NCBI GenBank assembly: GCA_009746045.1
Contig: RPFO01000253.1
Location: 725,720 to 789,719 of the forward strand
DNA from: Mesostigma viride
Lineage: Eukaryota; Streptophyta; Mesostigmatophyceae; Mesostigmatales; Mesostigmataceae
Length of the DNA: 64,000 nucleotides
Direction of reading: 5' to 3'
Position numbers and translations under genes: made by a program. Shown in pieces: positions 23,692 through 33,172 of this stretch. Position 1 is the first letter of the stretch; the number at the start of each line of letters is the position of its first letter. The notes under the pieces were generated by a model. That model searched no databases. It saw only the letters and a list, made by a program, of their open reading frames with translations, and was not told the DNA's origin.

Positions 23692-24356
23692 AGTTAGCAT
23701 ATTGGGACGCCAATGTGCTAGTTGGATGCAGGATGAGGAGACCTTTCTAACGCCGTACTGACCGCCTGAAACAGACAAGGGACGTGAGAGTTATCAGGTC
23801 CCGAAGTACTGCCGACCGGCGGCGGCGGCAGTGCACACCGAGGTCGCCGTGGACAGGACACGTGGCAGGCAGGGCCTGCACAGGCTTAGCCTGGACCATC
23901 ACGTGACTAAGGTCCACGGAGGCTGAGGACGCAACGGTCCTGTGGCTAAGTAGAGACCAGTAGGCCAGTCGCGGGCTCTGCAAGGATACGCATCCGTGCA
24001 GAGCTGTGACAGGAACTGGTGATACCTAGTCACGGGATGTCAGAGGTCCTTAACGCTGCCTGCAGCAAGGATGCAAGGTAGCGGTAAGCTGAGCTCTGGC
24101 AAGGTAGCGGTGCACTGTGCGAGGCCGACGGGAGATGCCTTAGGGCACCATGGAAATGAGGTAACATAAAGCTATGGCCTAAGGCAGGTCAAGGCAGTTC
24201 TTTGCCGACGCACCGTGGTTGTCACTTGGAGTGAGCAAGCCAGCGAGAGCGTTACCTGGGGCGAGGAGCAAAGGTTGCAAGCTACGCGACCTAGGTCCTA
24301 ACAGTTGCGACAAGGACCAGGAGCTCACGGCAGCTGCCTGGCCGGCGTCGCTAAAT
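23692..24356 (+). repeat. Element B LTR
   Basis: A 665-bp LTR beginning AGTTAGCATATTGG and ending GTCGCTAAAT. It is related to the element A LTR but clearly diverged. Followed by CGTATTATTGC, the counterpart of the CGTACTATTGC found directly inside the A 5' LTR. Confidence 0.82.
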
Positions 24357-24362
24357 CGTATT

Positions 24363-25015
24363 ATTGCAGAGCAACTCGTCAGCAGAGCTTGTGAGCTCCT
24401 GGTCCTTGCCGGCTGGAATGACCCTAGGCTGCTGGCTAGCAACCTTTATCCTCACACCAGGCCTACGACCCTCGATAGGCTCGCCACTCGTCGTGACGAC
24501 CAAGGTTCGTGTGTGAAGACGCTCGTTGCCTCGTTGAGCCTCGAGCTATATGCAACCTCGTTCCATCCTTGTTCCTCGGTCATGAGCAACGCTGGGCAAC
24601 GCTACATTGCCAGGGCCTCGTATCGCTGCCCTGCATCCTTGTTGCAGGCAGCATACAGGAATCTCTGGCTATCCTGTGTCTAGGACAGCACAGGACCTGC
24701 CACAGTCCTGCAAGGACTTACATCCTTGCAGACCTGCTGGCTGGTTACTGGCTTCTACTAGCCACAGTACCGTTGAGCCCTCAGTACACTGTGTCCCAGT
24801 CACGTGAGAGTACAGGCTAAGCCTGTGCAGGCACGGCCTGCCACGTGTCCTGTCCACTATGCCCTGAGTGTGCCCCGCCCTCGCCCACCGGTCGGCAGTA
24901 CTTCGGGACTTGATAACTTTCTAGTCCCTTGTCTGTTCTAGGCGGTTGACACGGCGTTGGAAAGGTCTCCTCAACCTGCATCCATCTAGCACATTGGTGC
25001 CCCAATATGCTAACT
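24363..25015 (-). repeat. Element A copy 2, 3' LTR
   Basis: A 653-bp LTR, sense start AGTTAGCATATTGG at 25015. It shares small variants with the copy 1 LTR (near 24807 and 24867) that the 5' LTR at 32102 lacks. Confidence 0.9.
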
Positions 25016-25950
25016 CCAACCCTTTCTTGTTTTGGAGCTTGGACCAGCCTGAGAACCTATCAGCCACTGTCCCCACAAGCCTTAGACATCTGATCCCTCC
25101 CAGAGACCAGACCTGCCTTTTCTTTTGGAACCTGAGGTGCCTCCAAATATTAGCTAGGCCTGCTCATTGGTTCAAAGGTTGCCCTCTGACCCACATGACA
25201 TCCCAACCCTTTCTTTGGGAACCTGGTGTAGATTAAAGTTAGGTCTTCACTTAGTCAGAGGAGTTTGGATAGAGGAGTCCATGAACGTACTATTGTGAGT
25301 TCCTGGTCATCCAGTTATCACAGGCGCCCGTTCATATGGCGCCCGCCACGGAGCCTCCTTTATCTTTTAAATCCTTCCAAAGACTGAGAGAGCCCTGACA
25401 AATGTTAGCCAACACATGGGGAGCCCATGTCCTCACTGAGGGATAAACTCAGGATTCATACATGCCAGGCTGAGGTCAGCTGGGGAATCGAACCCCACCC
25501 CATCTCCTCCAGGTTTGGATCAGCTCCTGGAACTGAGCATCACAAACAACAAACATGACAATAACAAGATTATGTTTTATTATAAAGGAGTATAACCCAT
25601 AGTGAGGCCCCTGGCAACCACGTCCAACATGGTCACACAACCAGGGATTTTATTAGCATGCAACAGGTTGGTTACAGAGAATATATACAAATGTACAGCA
25701 ACCTGTTAGAGCCAACACTTGGGCTGCCCTTGCAGGGTCCATTCCATGAAGACCCAAGGCCCATTACAAAGTCCTTAAGACTCTTCTGCAGCTCCATGAC
25801 AGAGCCAGGCGAAATTCTCAGCCAGGGGAGTGACTCCACCCTGACCCCTGTCCAGCAGAGTGTGTCTGAACTCTGAAGGACCTGCTGTCAGCCACCACGT
25901 GGCTGCCCAGCCCACTGGGATGCCTCCCACCTAGAGCAAGGCTGTTTGGT
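25016..25950 (-). other. Element A copy 2, 3' untranslated region
   Basis: No gene. Paired GGGCGCC palindromes at 25323-25346, T-arm-like hairpin at 25481-25497. Confidence 0.8.
25481..25497 (-). promoter_or_regulatory. tRNA T-arm-like hairpin, A copy 2
   Basis: Same TGGGG, TTCGATT, CCCCA hairpin as in copy 1. Confidence 0.7.
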
Positions 25951-28900
25951 CTACTCTGGCCCTCCCCCCTTGGAGGCCATGAGCCCACGAAGCAAAGGGT
26001 ATTGCAGCTCAGCCTTCTCCTCCAGCTTGGTGAGAGCATCTGCAGGGTTGTCCACGCCAGCCACATGTTCAATGTTAGCTAAGCAAGACATTTCCTTGAG
26101 CAACAAATAATCAAGGTCCCTGCTCCTGGCCAGCTGCCTGTGCACAAACTGCACCATGCCCATGCTGTCAGTTCTTACCAGTGTGTGCATCTGCAACCGA
26201 CAGGAAGCCACTTGACATAGCTGGTAAAATAGCTCCCTCAAGTAAAGAGCAGTATGAAGCCCTTCACAGATTGCCCTGCACTCAGCAATGTCACTGCTGG
26301 GAGTTACCCTGTTTGCAACCGACTGTACCAGCAGACCAGAGAGGACTGTTCCTGCACCAGGGATATTAATGCTGCTGCACGGCCCCTGACCTCTGTGACC
26401 TTCCTACTATCCATAGAACTGTCCACATAGAGCATCATGTCAAAAGGCCTGTACAAATCCAAAGGACCCAGCATGAGAGGGGGAGACATGCGAACAGCCT
26501 CTACCACTCTCTCAGCACCCACCTCAACCAGTTGGGAATCGGTCAACCGACTCAGTACCAACAGGTCAGGAGCACAAATGCTGGCCAGCCATGCCAACAT
26601 ACCTCGTATTGTTGCACATCTGGCCTGGGTGATGGGCTCCTGCAAGGCATCTATGATCTGCTGAGGATAATCCTTACCACCCTCCAGCTGGATGGACCAT
26701 GTACCCTGCTGATGGACCAAGGTCGCCTGCATTCCACAAAACACCATGGGCTCATTCTCAACCATGTACTGGATCTTACCCAGTTCAAACCGTTTCTGGA
26801 TCCTGGCCAGAGTCAACTCTTGCCAAGTGGGATGGCCCAGGAGATGCAGATCATCACCATGCAGGGAGGCAAACGCTGGCAGCCCCTCATAGCTACCCTG
26901 AAACAGACAAGGATCAACTGGAGAGACTGAGAGACCACAGACAGACCTGAGGTACTTCTCCAAGCTCTTCCTCCAGATGATGGGACTCGATCTAAGGCCT
27001 TCCACGCCTTTGAGAATCCTCAAATACCTCGTCTTCAGCTCTGCCCTCCACACTGCAGGCACCTTAACAAAGAAAGGGGGTATTGTGCGCCAAGTATCCT
27101 GTGCTTCCTGCTGATCACCCTTAAGAAAAGCCCTCTTGAAATCTACCAACACAGAGCTATAGGGTATCCCCTTCTGCAGAAAAGACAAGTAAATGCACAA
27201 CAAAATCCTCCATGTATCATGCAGCATCCCTGGTGTGTAAAGCTCCTCATCTGCTAACTGTCCAGTGCCATGGTACTCAGTCACAACTGGTCTAACATGT
27301 GGCACCTGCACGCCATCTACCTCCTTGAGCTTGAGGACAAACATCAACCTGAGCAGCTGGTGATCCTCAGGGAGGACATCCACAGGCTCTGCACAGTTGG
27401 CAACTATCCACTCATGCCCAGAAGCAACAAAGCCAAGAGTCCATGCCTTAGCCATCTTGGGGCTTTGCATCATCTCCACTAGCTTGCGCCAAGGTACAGG
27501 ACTCGTTCCTGGGATCTGGTACCTCTGCACACCCAACTCACGTGGGTCAAACGTAGTAGGGAGGATCAGCAGGTCCCCAGCAATGGGCTCCTTTGTATCA
27601 GGACCCTCTGCCTCTAGACCCCTCACAGCCCTTACAGCCACACTAAGACCCTGGGAGTAGCGATATCTCTGCAAGGGAAGGCGGCCCTGCCCTTCTAATG
27701 CTAGCTCCTCAGAGGATATCCTCACCCCTGGTAAGCACAAGAAGTTCTGACCTAGAATGGCAGGCCCCTGATACCCTTCAACCACACTGAACGTGGTGGG
27801 CACCCCCAGGATAGGCACACTCACTTCTCCCAAGATCTTCATGGACACATTCCCAGAGAAATCAGACACAGCTAGGCAGCTAGGGGATGACCACTGCAAG
27901 CCTGCAGCATCCTCTACCCTTAGAATGGACACCTGTGAGTTGGTATCCACTTCTAGTGCTGGTGCCCCACATGACCCCCATCCCGTGAGCTTAGATACCT
28001 TGGGATCACGCTTGCTGTTCTGCAGAGCTCGAATGATGTCCGCCATAAGCAGCCCCCTGGACTGTGGTGCAGCCCTGGCCACCTCTGGCCTTGTGACAGA
28101 CGTCTCAGCAGACTCCTGCTCACCCTCATCCATCCAGGACAGACCATAATCCAAGCATGGTGGGTTAGCATCTGCTGCCTGGCTCTCATCCTGCTCATCT
28201 CCCTCCAAGGGAGGATCAGGGCCGTCTTCAGGCCAGATTGCAGTTGGCCTTCTCTCCTTGACGTGAGCCCAGGATAGCCTGTACACGTGCTTGGGATTAC
28301 TCTCCAAAGCCACCAGACAAGAATGGTTAGCTTCCTCAACATGGGTTACCTGCCCATCTTGCCACTTGCCACGCTTGCCTGGTAATGACGGTTCCTTCCA
28401 CATCCTGACCCTCAGTCCCACCTGGGGCCTCAGCATTTTCCAACCCTTGTCCTTACGCCTCAATCTGGAAAACACCCTGTCTGCCTTCTTCAGGCAGGCT
28501 GCCACCACGTCCTGTGATAGCATACCAAACTGCAATGCCAGGGGAGAGACTGCCACACCATCATAGTAATAGGTTACCCTGTGGTTAAGCTGCTCCTCAA
28601 TCCCCTTACACCAAGCTGCTTTCTCTAGAGCTGATGCCACAACAGGCACACTCTAGCTGCTAGCACCACTGTTTTTACTTCACGTATAGATCTCTCTACA
28701 GCTCCCTGCTGCCCATGGCATTCCCTAGGGACCACTACCAACTTACAAGGAAGCTGGTCAGCCAGCTTGATCAAGCAGTCAAACTGCAAGTCAGCTTGCA
28801 CCTTGGTGTACACCCCAAAGCCTGGCAACAAAGACTGGAGACCCATCAACAGCTGATGCTCCTGCATTCCAGGAAGAATGGTCAGCAACCTATATCTGCT

Positions 28901-29535
28901 AAACCTATCCACCCCCACCAACAGATACATGCCCCTGATGTGTTGGATGTCCACCTGGATATCCCCCCGCTCTCTAGCAGGTTCTCTGGCATGGGACTGT
29001 GGGAGGCGAACAGCATTCTCCTGACAGACACAATTCTGAGCAGCTGCACTGCAGGCCTCTAGCAAAGGCTCCTTGCCAATCTTCCAAGCAAACATCTCTG
29101 CCTGCTTAGAGTGGCCAAAGATATGGTGTAGAGTGTTTCCAGCCTGAGCATAGCTCAACCCCCTGTCAGCCTGGCTGCACAGAGAGGAACGTGACAAAGA
29201 CTGTGTGCTTGGGATAGCACGACCCACCTGCTGTTCTCTTGCTCCAGGGACCTCCTCCAAGGTAGCTCGGCTCCCAGAGCCAGCCCCGGTTCCCACAGAA
29301 GCTGCAGGTCCTTCCAGTCTGGCGGCTTGACTCCCAGAGTCAACCCCAAAACTGGAGACCCTGCACCTGCCACAGGCACAGGGAATTCCACTGCTGCAGC
29401 AGCGTTATTGCAATCATTGAGTGGAAGCACCTCATCATTCCCAACCCCTTGCTGCTGCACAAGAGGGACACCCCCATTACTATGTACAACTGTTCGTCCC
29501 ACTAGGGGTGATTGACTATTTACAGGGGACAACAT
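25951..29535 (-). CDS. Element A copy 2 pol: integrase, protease-like, RT, RNase H
   Basis: Same layout as copy 1, starting at ATG 29535. The 781-residue open piece 28649-26304 covers the end of integrase through RNase H in one frame: VASALEKAAW integrase tail, EVDTNSQVSI protease-like motif (27924-27950), GPAILGQNFL, VDFKRAFLKGD, HGDD (26850-26861) and LYVDSSMDSR. Single-base losses near 29349, 28652 and 26310 interrupt it and are absent from copy 1. It would reverse-transcribe and integrate the element. The absence of any protease between the gag knuckle and integrase is clear: only a low-complexity linker of about 130 residues is present there. Confidence 0.9.
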
Positions 29536-29541
29536 CTCAAG

Positions 29542-30890
29542 TCATGGCTTACCCACCTGGCCAGAGCCTGCTCCAGCAGACTTGGCCTGGTCTGGGCAGT
29601 CACGTCGCCAATGACCCGTCCTGCCACATCCAAAGCATTTGTCATCCTTCCCAGCAGCAGCCTTCTTCAGGCCACCCTGGTTCTGGCTGCTCTGACTGGC
29701 CTGGGTGCCCTGGCCCTGGCTCTTGCCTTGCCCTTGGCCACCCTTGTTCTGCTGACCACCCTGGTGACCACCAGCCTGCTGCTGACCCTTGCCTTTGGAT
29801 CCCTGCTGCTGGCCCTTGCCACCCTGGTTACCATTCTGCCTGCGCCTGTTAGCCCTCTGACGCCTACTAGGTCTGGTTTCTCCCTGAGCACCCTGCCCAG
29901 GGGCGTCACCATGGACCTGATGAGCGGAGGCTGAAGGGGCACCAGTCACCTGGATTGCCTTGCAAGCAGCATTGTCAGATGGACGGATATTGAAAATAAC
30001 CTTTTGCAAGGCTGGCCACGTCCCATCTGTCTGATCAGCAAACATCCTAGCTGCATTTCTCCCATCCACACTCAGCCCCATGCGATCCAGGAAGTAATCT
30101 GCCACTGCTCTATCAGTCAGATTGAAGCCATGCTTGGCCCCCTTCTCCCTGATGCGTGTGAGCCGCTGCAGCTCCTCAGCTATTGTGCCCTTGATCTCAA
30201 AGGTATCATAGCTGAGCTTATAGTGATTAGTGAGGTTGAGTACCTTATCAGAAAACTCCTGACGTAGGCCCTCTAGGAACTGAGACCAAGTCAGCTTGTC
30301 CTTGACAGCCTGCCTAGCCTTGTCCCTCACCCGCTCACTTGAATCCCTATTAGTCGTGGATGTGTGGAATACCTGCACAAGGTTGACAGTGGGATCTACA
30401 GAGCATGAAACTAGCTCCATATCCTCCAACCACTTGTCTAGCTCTTCCTGTCCCACAGGAGGCTTGAGAGGCTTCTGGCCATTCATCACAGCCACAGCAC
30501 TCATATGAGGTCTAGTCCCAGGCAAAGCACGAGGGTCACTGCCAATGACAGCAGCTCCTACTGGTGCTAATGGCGCAGGAACATAGCTGCAGGAACACCA
30601 GACGCAGGCACACATGGTCTCTTACCAGGTGCTTGACGTTCAGCATCATTCTGGCCCTCCCCCGTCAGCACCACGCCGTCGGTTGGCCACCCTGCACGCT
30701 CCTCCCCTTGTGCCACCTCTTTCCTCTTCCGGTTGGACGCCCTCCTGCCATTGACGCCCTCTGCCGTTGGGATTGCCTGTCCCTCTGGCACGACGTTGGC
30801 GGGGCCTCCCGTGTCTGCCCTTGCCTCACCCCCGCCATCCCCCGCTCCCGCCCCGCTCCCGCTGCCGCCCCCGCGCGTGTTACGAAGCAT
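29542..30890 (-). CDS. Element A copy 2 gag
   Basis: N-terminal frame from ATG 30890 to 30567, then the main frame 30615 to 29542 (about 350 residues). Gag core helices, a Gln/Gly/Lys-rich RNA-binding tail and the knuckle CFGCGRTGHWRRDC are intact. The same -1 frame overlap of 49 bases as in copy 1 joins the two parts, so it is not a random error in one copy. Ends TGA (29542-29544), then CTT, GAG and the pol ATG in the same frame. Confidence 0.88.
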
Positions 30891-31098
30891 TATAGAATAC
30901 ACAGAAAACACACGCAGATATGGCCGCTGGAACCCACTCAGGCTCACGCACTTACTCCAGACGAGGCCGCCTCCTGGCTTGCACTCGCCTGCCCCTCCTC
31001 ACGGTCTGGACGCTGCTCAACACCCTCAGCAACCGATGTGGCTGCTGCTGCCTCTGCGACAATCTGGAGGTCTGGGTTAAACTCTCCCAGCACGCAGG

Positions 31099-32078
31099 TC
31101 ACAGGTCGCCCGTCTTCCTTGCGTTCGACTGGATGTTGTGTCTCGCCTGGGTTGCGATGCCAAGCAAGATCGCGTACCCACCGCTTACCGCCGCCGACAA
31201 GCTCGTTCTGCTCGCCTCGGCCGTAACGATCGTACTCGTGAGTACCTCACGAGGGATATGCAGATCAGCTCTCTGCCTTCCTCGTAGGTCTCGGTAGTGC
31301 CGTCGCCCTCGTTTATCTGCTGGGCTGAGCGCTTGACGGAGCCCTCTGGCTTGTCAGTCCACTCAAAATGGACGTCTTCAGGCGTCTTCTCGACCCCCGT
31401 GACAATCTCCACCTCCGGACCCCGCGCAGTGGTGGTTTCCGGCCTCGGTGTATCAAGCCTTGAGTAGACCCCGAAAGGCTGCGTGGTAATATAGAACCTG
31501 TCTGCGTACCCTCTCGACTCTTGCAAAAGGACAGCAACAAGATTCTCAATGGTTTGGGCAAATACCTCTGCCGTGCTCCAAGGATTCACCGTCTCCCGAG
31601 CACGCGCGTTCCGGATGATGTCGGCGTCTGGTACCCCCTCTCCTAGCACTGCTGTCGCCACCCAGTGGTTAAACAGTCGGGTGCTGCCGAGCGCTGTTGC
31701 CACAATCTGGCTAAGCGCCTCCCTGGCTAGGTCGAGACCGGCTAGCGTGATATGGGCGCCCTGATAAGCGACCTCCACACGATTAGCAGTTTCAGCTAGC
31801 GCGTCACGAATGCGCACCAACTCTTCCACCGCCACTCGCCCCGTCTCACCTGGAGAAATCACGACGCGAGCCCGTTGTATAATCGGGTCCGCCGCCGCTG
31901 GCCTGCTGCCTCCCCCACTCACCGCCACCCACCCCTCTTCTGCCAAGTGCCTCGCTACGTAGGCCGCTTGCACGAATGTTGGAGCGTTTGCTTGGTTACG
32001 GTAGGGGAAAAACGCTTGCGCGTCTCTCTGCTCGTTCGCCTCACCAGCACCGTGGCTGCTTGACGATGAACCAGACAT
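31099..32078 (-). CDS. Element A ORF0, extra protein upstream of gag
   Basis: Begins at ATG 32078 (SGSSSSSHGAGEANEQRDA), 24 bases inside the 5' LTR. About 325 residues. A Ser-rich start is followed by ARHLAEEGWVAVSGGG, long amphipathic helices (ELVRIRDALAETANRVEV; LAREALSQIVATAL) and an acidic C-terminal part with EVEIVTGVEKTPEDVHFEW. A one-base loss near 31279 shifts the frame relative to copy 1; copy 1 reads on to a TGA matching 31099-31101 here. After this stop another frame stays open to a GTAAGT that looks like a splice donor near 30950, so gag may be spliced to it. I do not recognise the family; element D2 has an ORF in the same place. Confidence 0.7.
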
Positions 32079-32101
32079 GAAAGCGTGGAAGCAATAGTAC
32101 G

Positions 32102-32755
32102 ATTTGCGCAGCAACTCGTCAGCAGAGCTTGTGAGCTCCTGGTCCTTGCCGGCTGGAATGACCCTAGGCTGCTGGCTAGCAACCTTTATCCTCACACCAG
32201 GCCTACGACCCTCGATAGGCTCGCCACTCGTCGTGACGACCAAGGTTCGTGTGTGAAGACGCTCGTTGCCTCGTTGAGCCTCGAGCTATATGCAACCTCG
32301 TTCCATCCTTGTTCCTCGGTCATGAGCAACGCTGGGCAACGCTACATTGCCAGGGCCTCGTATCGCTGCCCTGCATCCTTGTTGCAGGCAGCATACAGGA
32401 ATCTCTGGCTATCCTGTGTCTAGGACAGCACAGGACCTGCCACAGTCCTGCAAGGACTTACATCCTTGCAGACCTGCTGGCTGGTTACTGGCTTCTACTA
32501 GCCACAGTACCGTTGAGCCCTCAGTACACTGTGTCCCAGTCACGTGAGTGTACAGGCTAAGCCTGTGCAGGCACGGCCTGCCACGTGTCCTGTCCACTAT
32601 GCCCTGAGCGTGCCCCGCCCTCGCCCACCGGTCGGCAGTACTTCGGGACTTGATAACTTTCTAGTCCCTTGTCTGTTCTAGGCGGTTGACACGGCGTTGG
32701 AAAGGTCTCCTCAACCTGCATCCATCTAGCACATTGGTGCCCCAATATGCTAACT
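32102..32755 (-). repeat. Element A copy 2, 5' LTR
   Basis: A 654-bp LTR, AGTTAGCATATTGG at 32755 to GCGCAAAT at 32102. Directly inside it, in sense direction, lies CGTACTATTGCTTCC where a primer-binding site should be; it does not begin with TGG. Confidence 0.9.
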
Positions 32756-32760
32756 AGTAC

Positions 32761-33127
32761 AGTACGGCAGGGTGTACGGTACTGAGGTGTCATGTGGACC
32801 GATGTGCGGTTAGTGCCAGACTGTTCCTAGGTGCTAGCTCGACCCGCCAGGTCCTGTGTAGCCGGGCCTGACGGGCCGAGTCTTAGCTGGTTGCTAGTGA
32901 CGTGGTCGCATGGCATTGCAGTGTACAGTTGTCCACTGGTCGTGTGCTGCAGGTAGCACCGCCATAGGCATATAGGCGTAGCACTGGGGAGTGCCACAGC
33001 ACCCGAGTTTGCCCAGTTCCATTCTGAGCCCTCAGCTTTCATCGCTCTCTCCTTGTATTATTGTAATACAATCATCATTCGCTTTCAGCTTCAGCAGTTG
33101 TTCGTCGTTCCTAGTCTCCATCCAACT
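32761..33127 (+). repeat. Element C 5' LTR, right piece
   Basis: The remaining 367 bp of the element C LTR, matching 40812-41178, and ending CATCCAACT. Preceded by the duplicated AGTAC (32756-32760). Confidence 0.92.
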
Positions 33128-33172
33128 TGGACTGAAAAGTTCGATATTTTTTTTGACAAGCAAAAAAAAGAT

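Larger units (their letters stand above)
19115..24367 (+). mobile_element. Copia-like element B, 5'-truncated and decayed
   Basis: Starts abruptly inside gag (DGRNAARLFADQTDG) at 19115 and continues through pol, 3' UTR and one LTR (23692-24356). It is clearly related to element A along its length but has nonsense and substitution changes, so it is older. After the LTR come 11 bases (24357-24367) that match the sequence just inside the 5' LTR of element A. At 24363-24367 it shares ATTGC with the end of A copy 2. Confidence 0.88.
11646..32755 (-). mobile_element. Composite insertion A1-B-A2 in the LTR of element C
   Basis: The 21-kb block is flanked by AGTAC at 11641-11645 and 32756-32760, while the intact 3' LTR of element C has a single uninterrupted site at 40807-40816. 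Left to right it holds element A copy 1 (minus, 5' end missing), element B (plus, 5' end missing) and element A copy 2 (minus, complete). The outer termini are the 3' LTR end of A1 and the 5' LTR start of A2, so the target duplication is the one expected from a single A insertion that later gained B and a duplicate of its 3' part. Confidence 0.85.
24363..32755 (-). mobile_element. Copia-like element A, copy 2, full length
   Basis: Complete element in minus orientation: 5' LTR 32102-32755, ORF0, gag, pol, 3' UTR, 3' LTR 24363-25015. Differences from copy 1 over the shared part are few and mostly single-base insertions or deletions. The two LTRs differ at only a couple of positions that I noticed, so the insertion is young. 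Its left end abuts element B rather than a target duplication. Confidence 0.92.
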
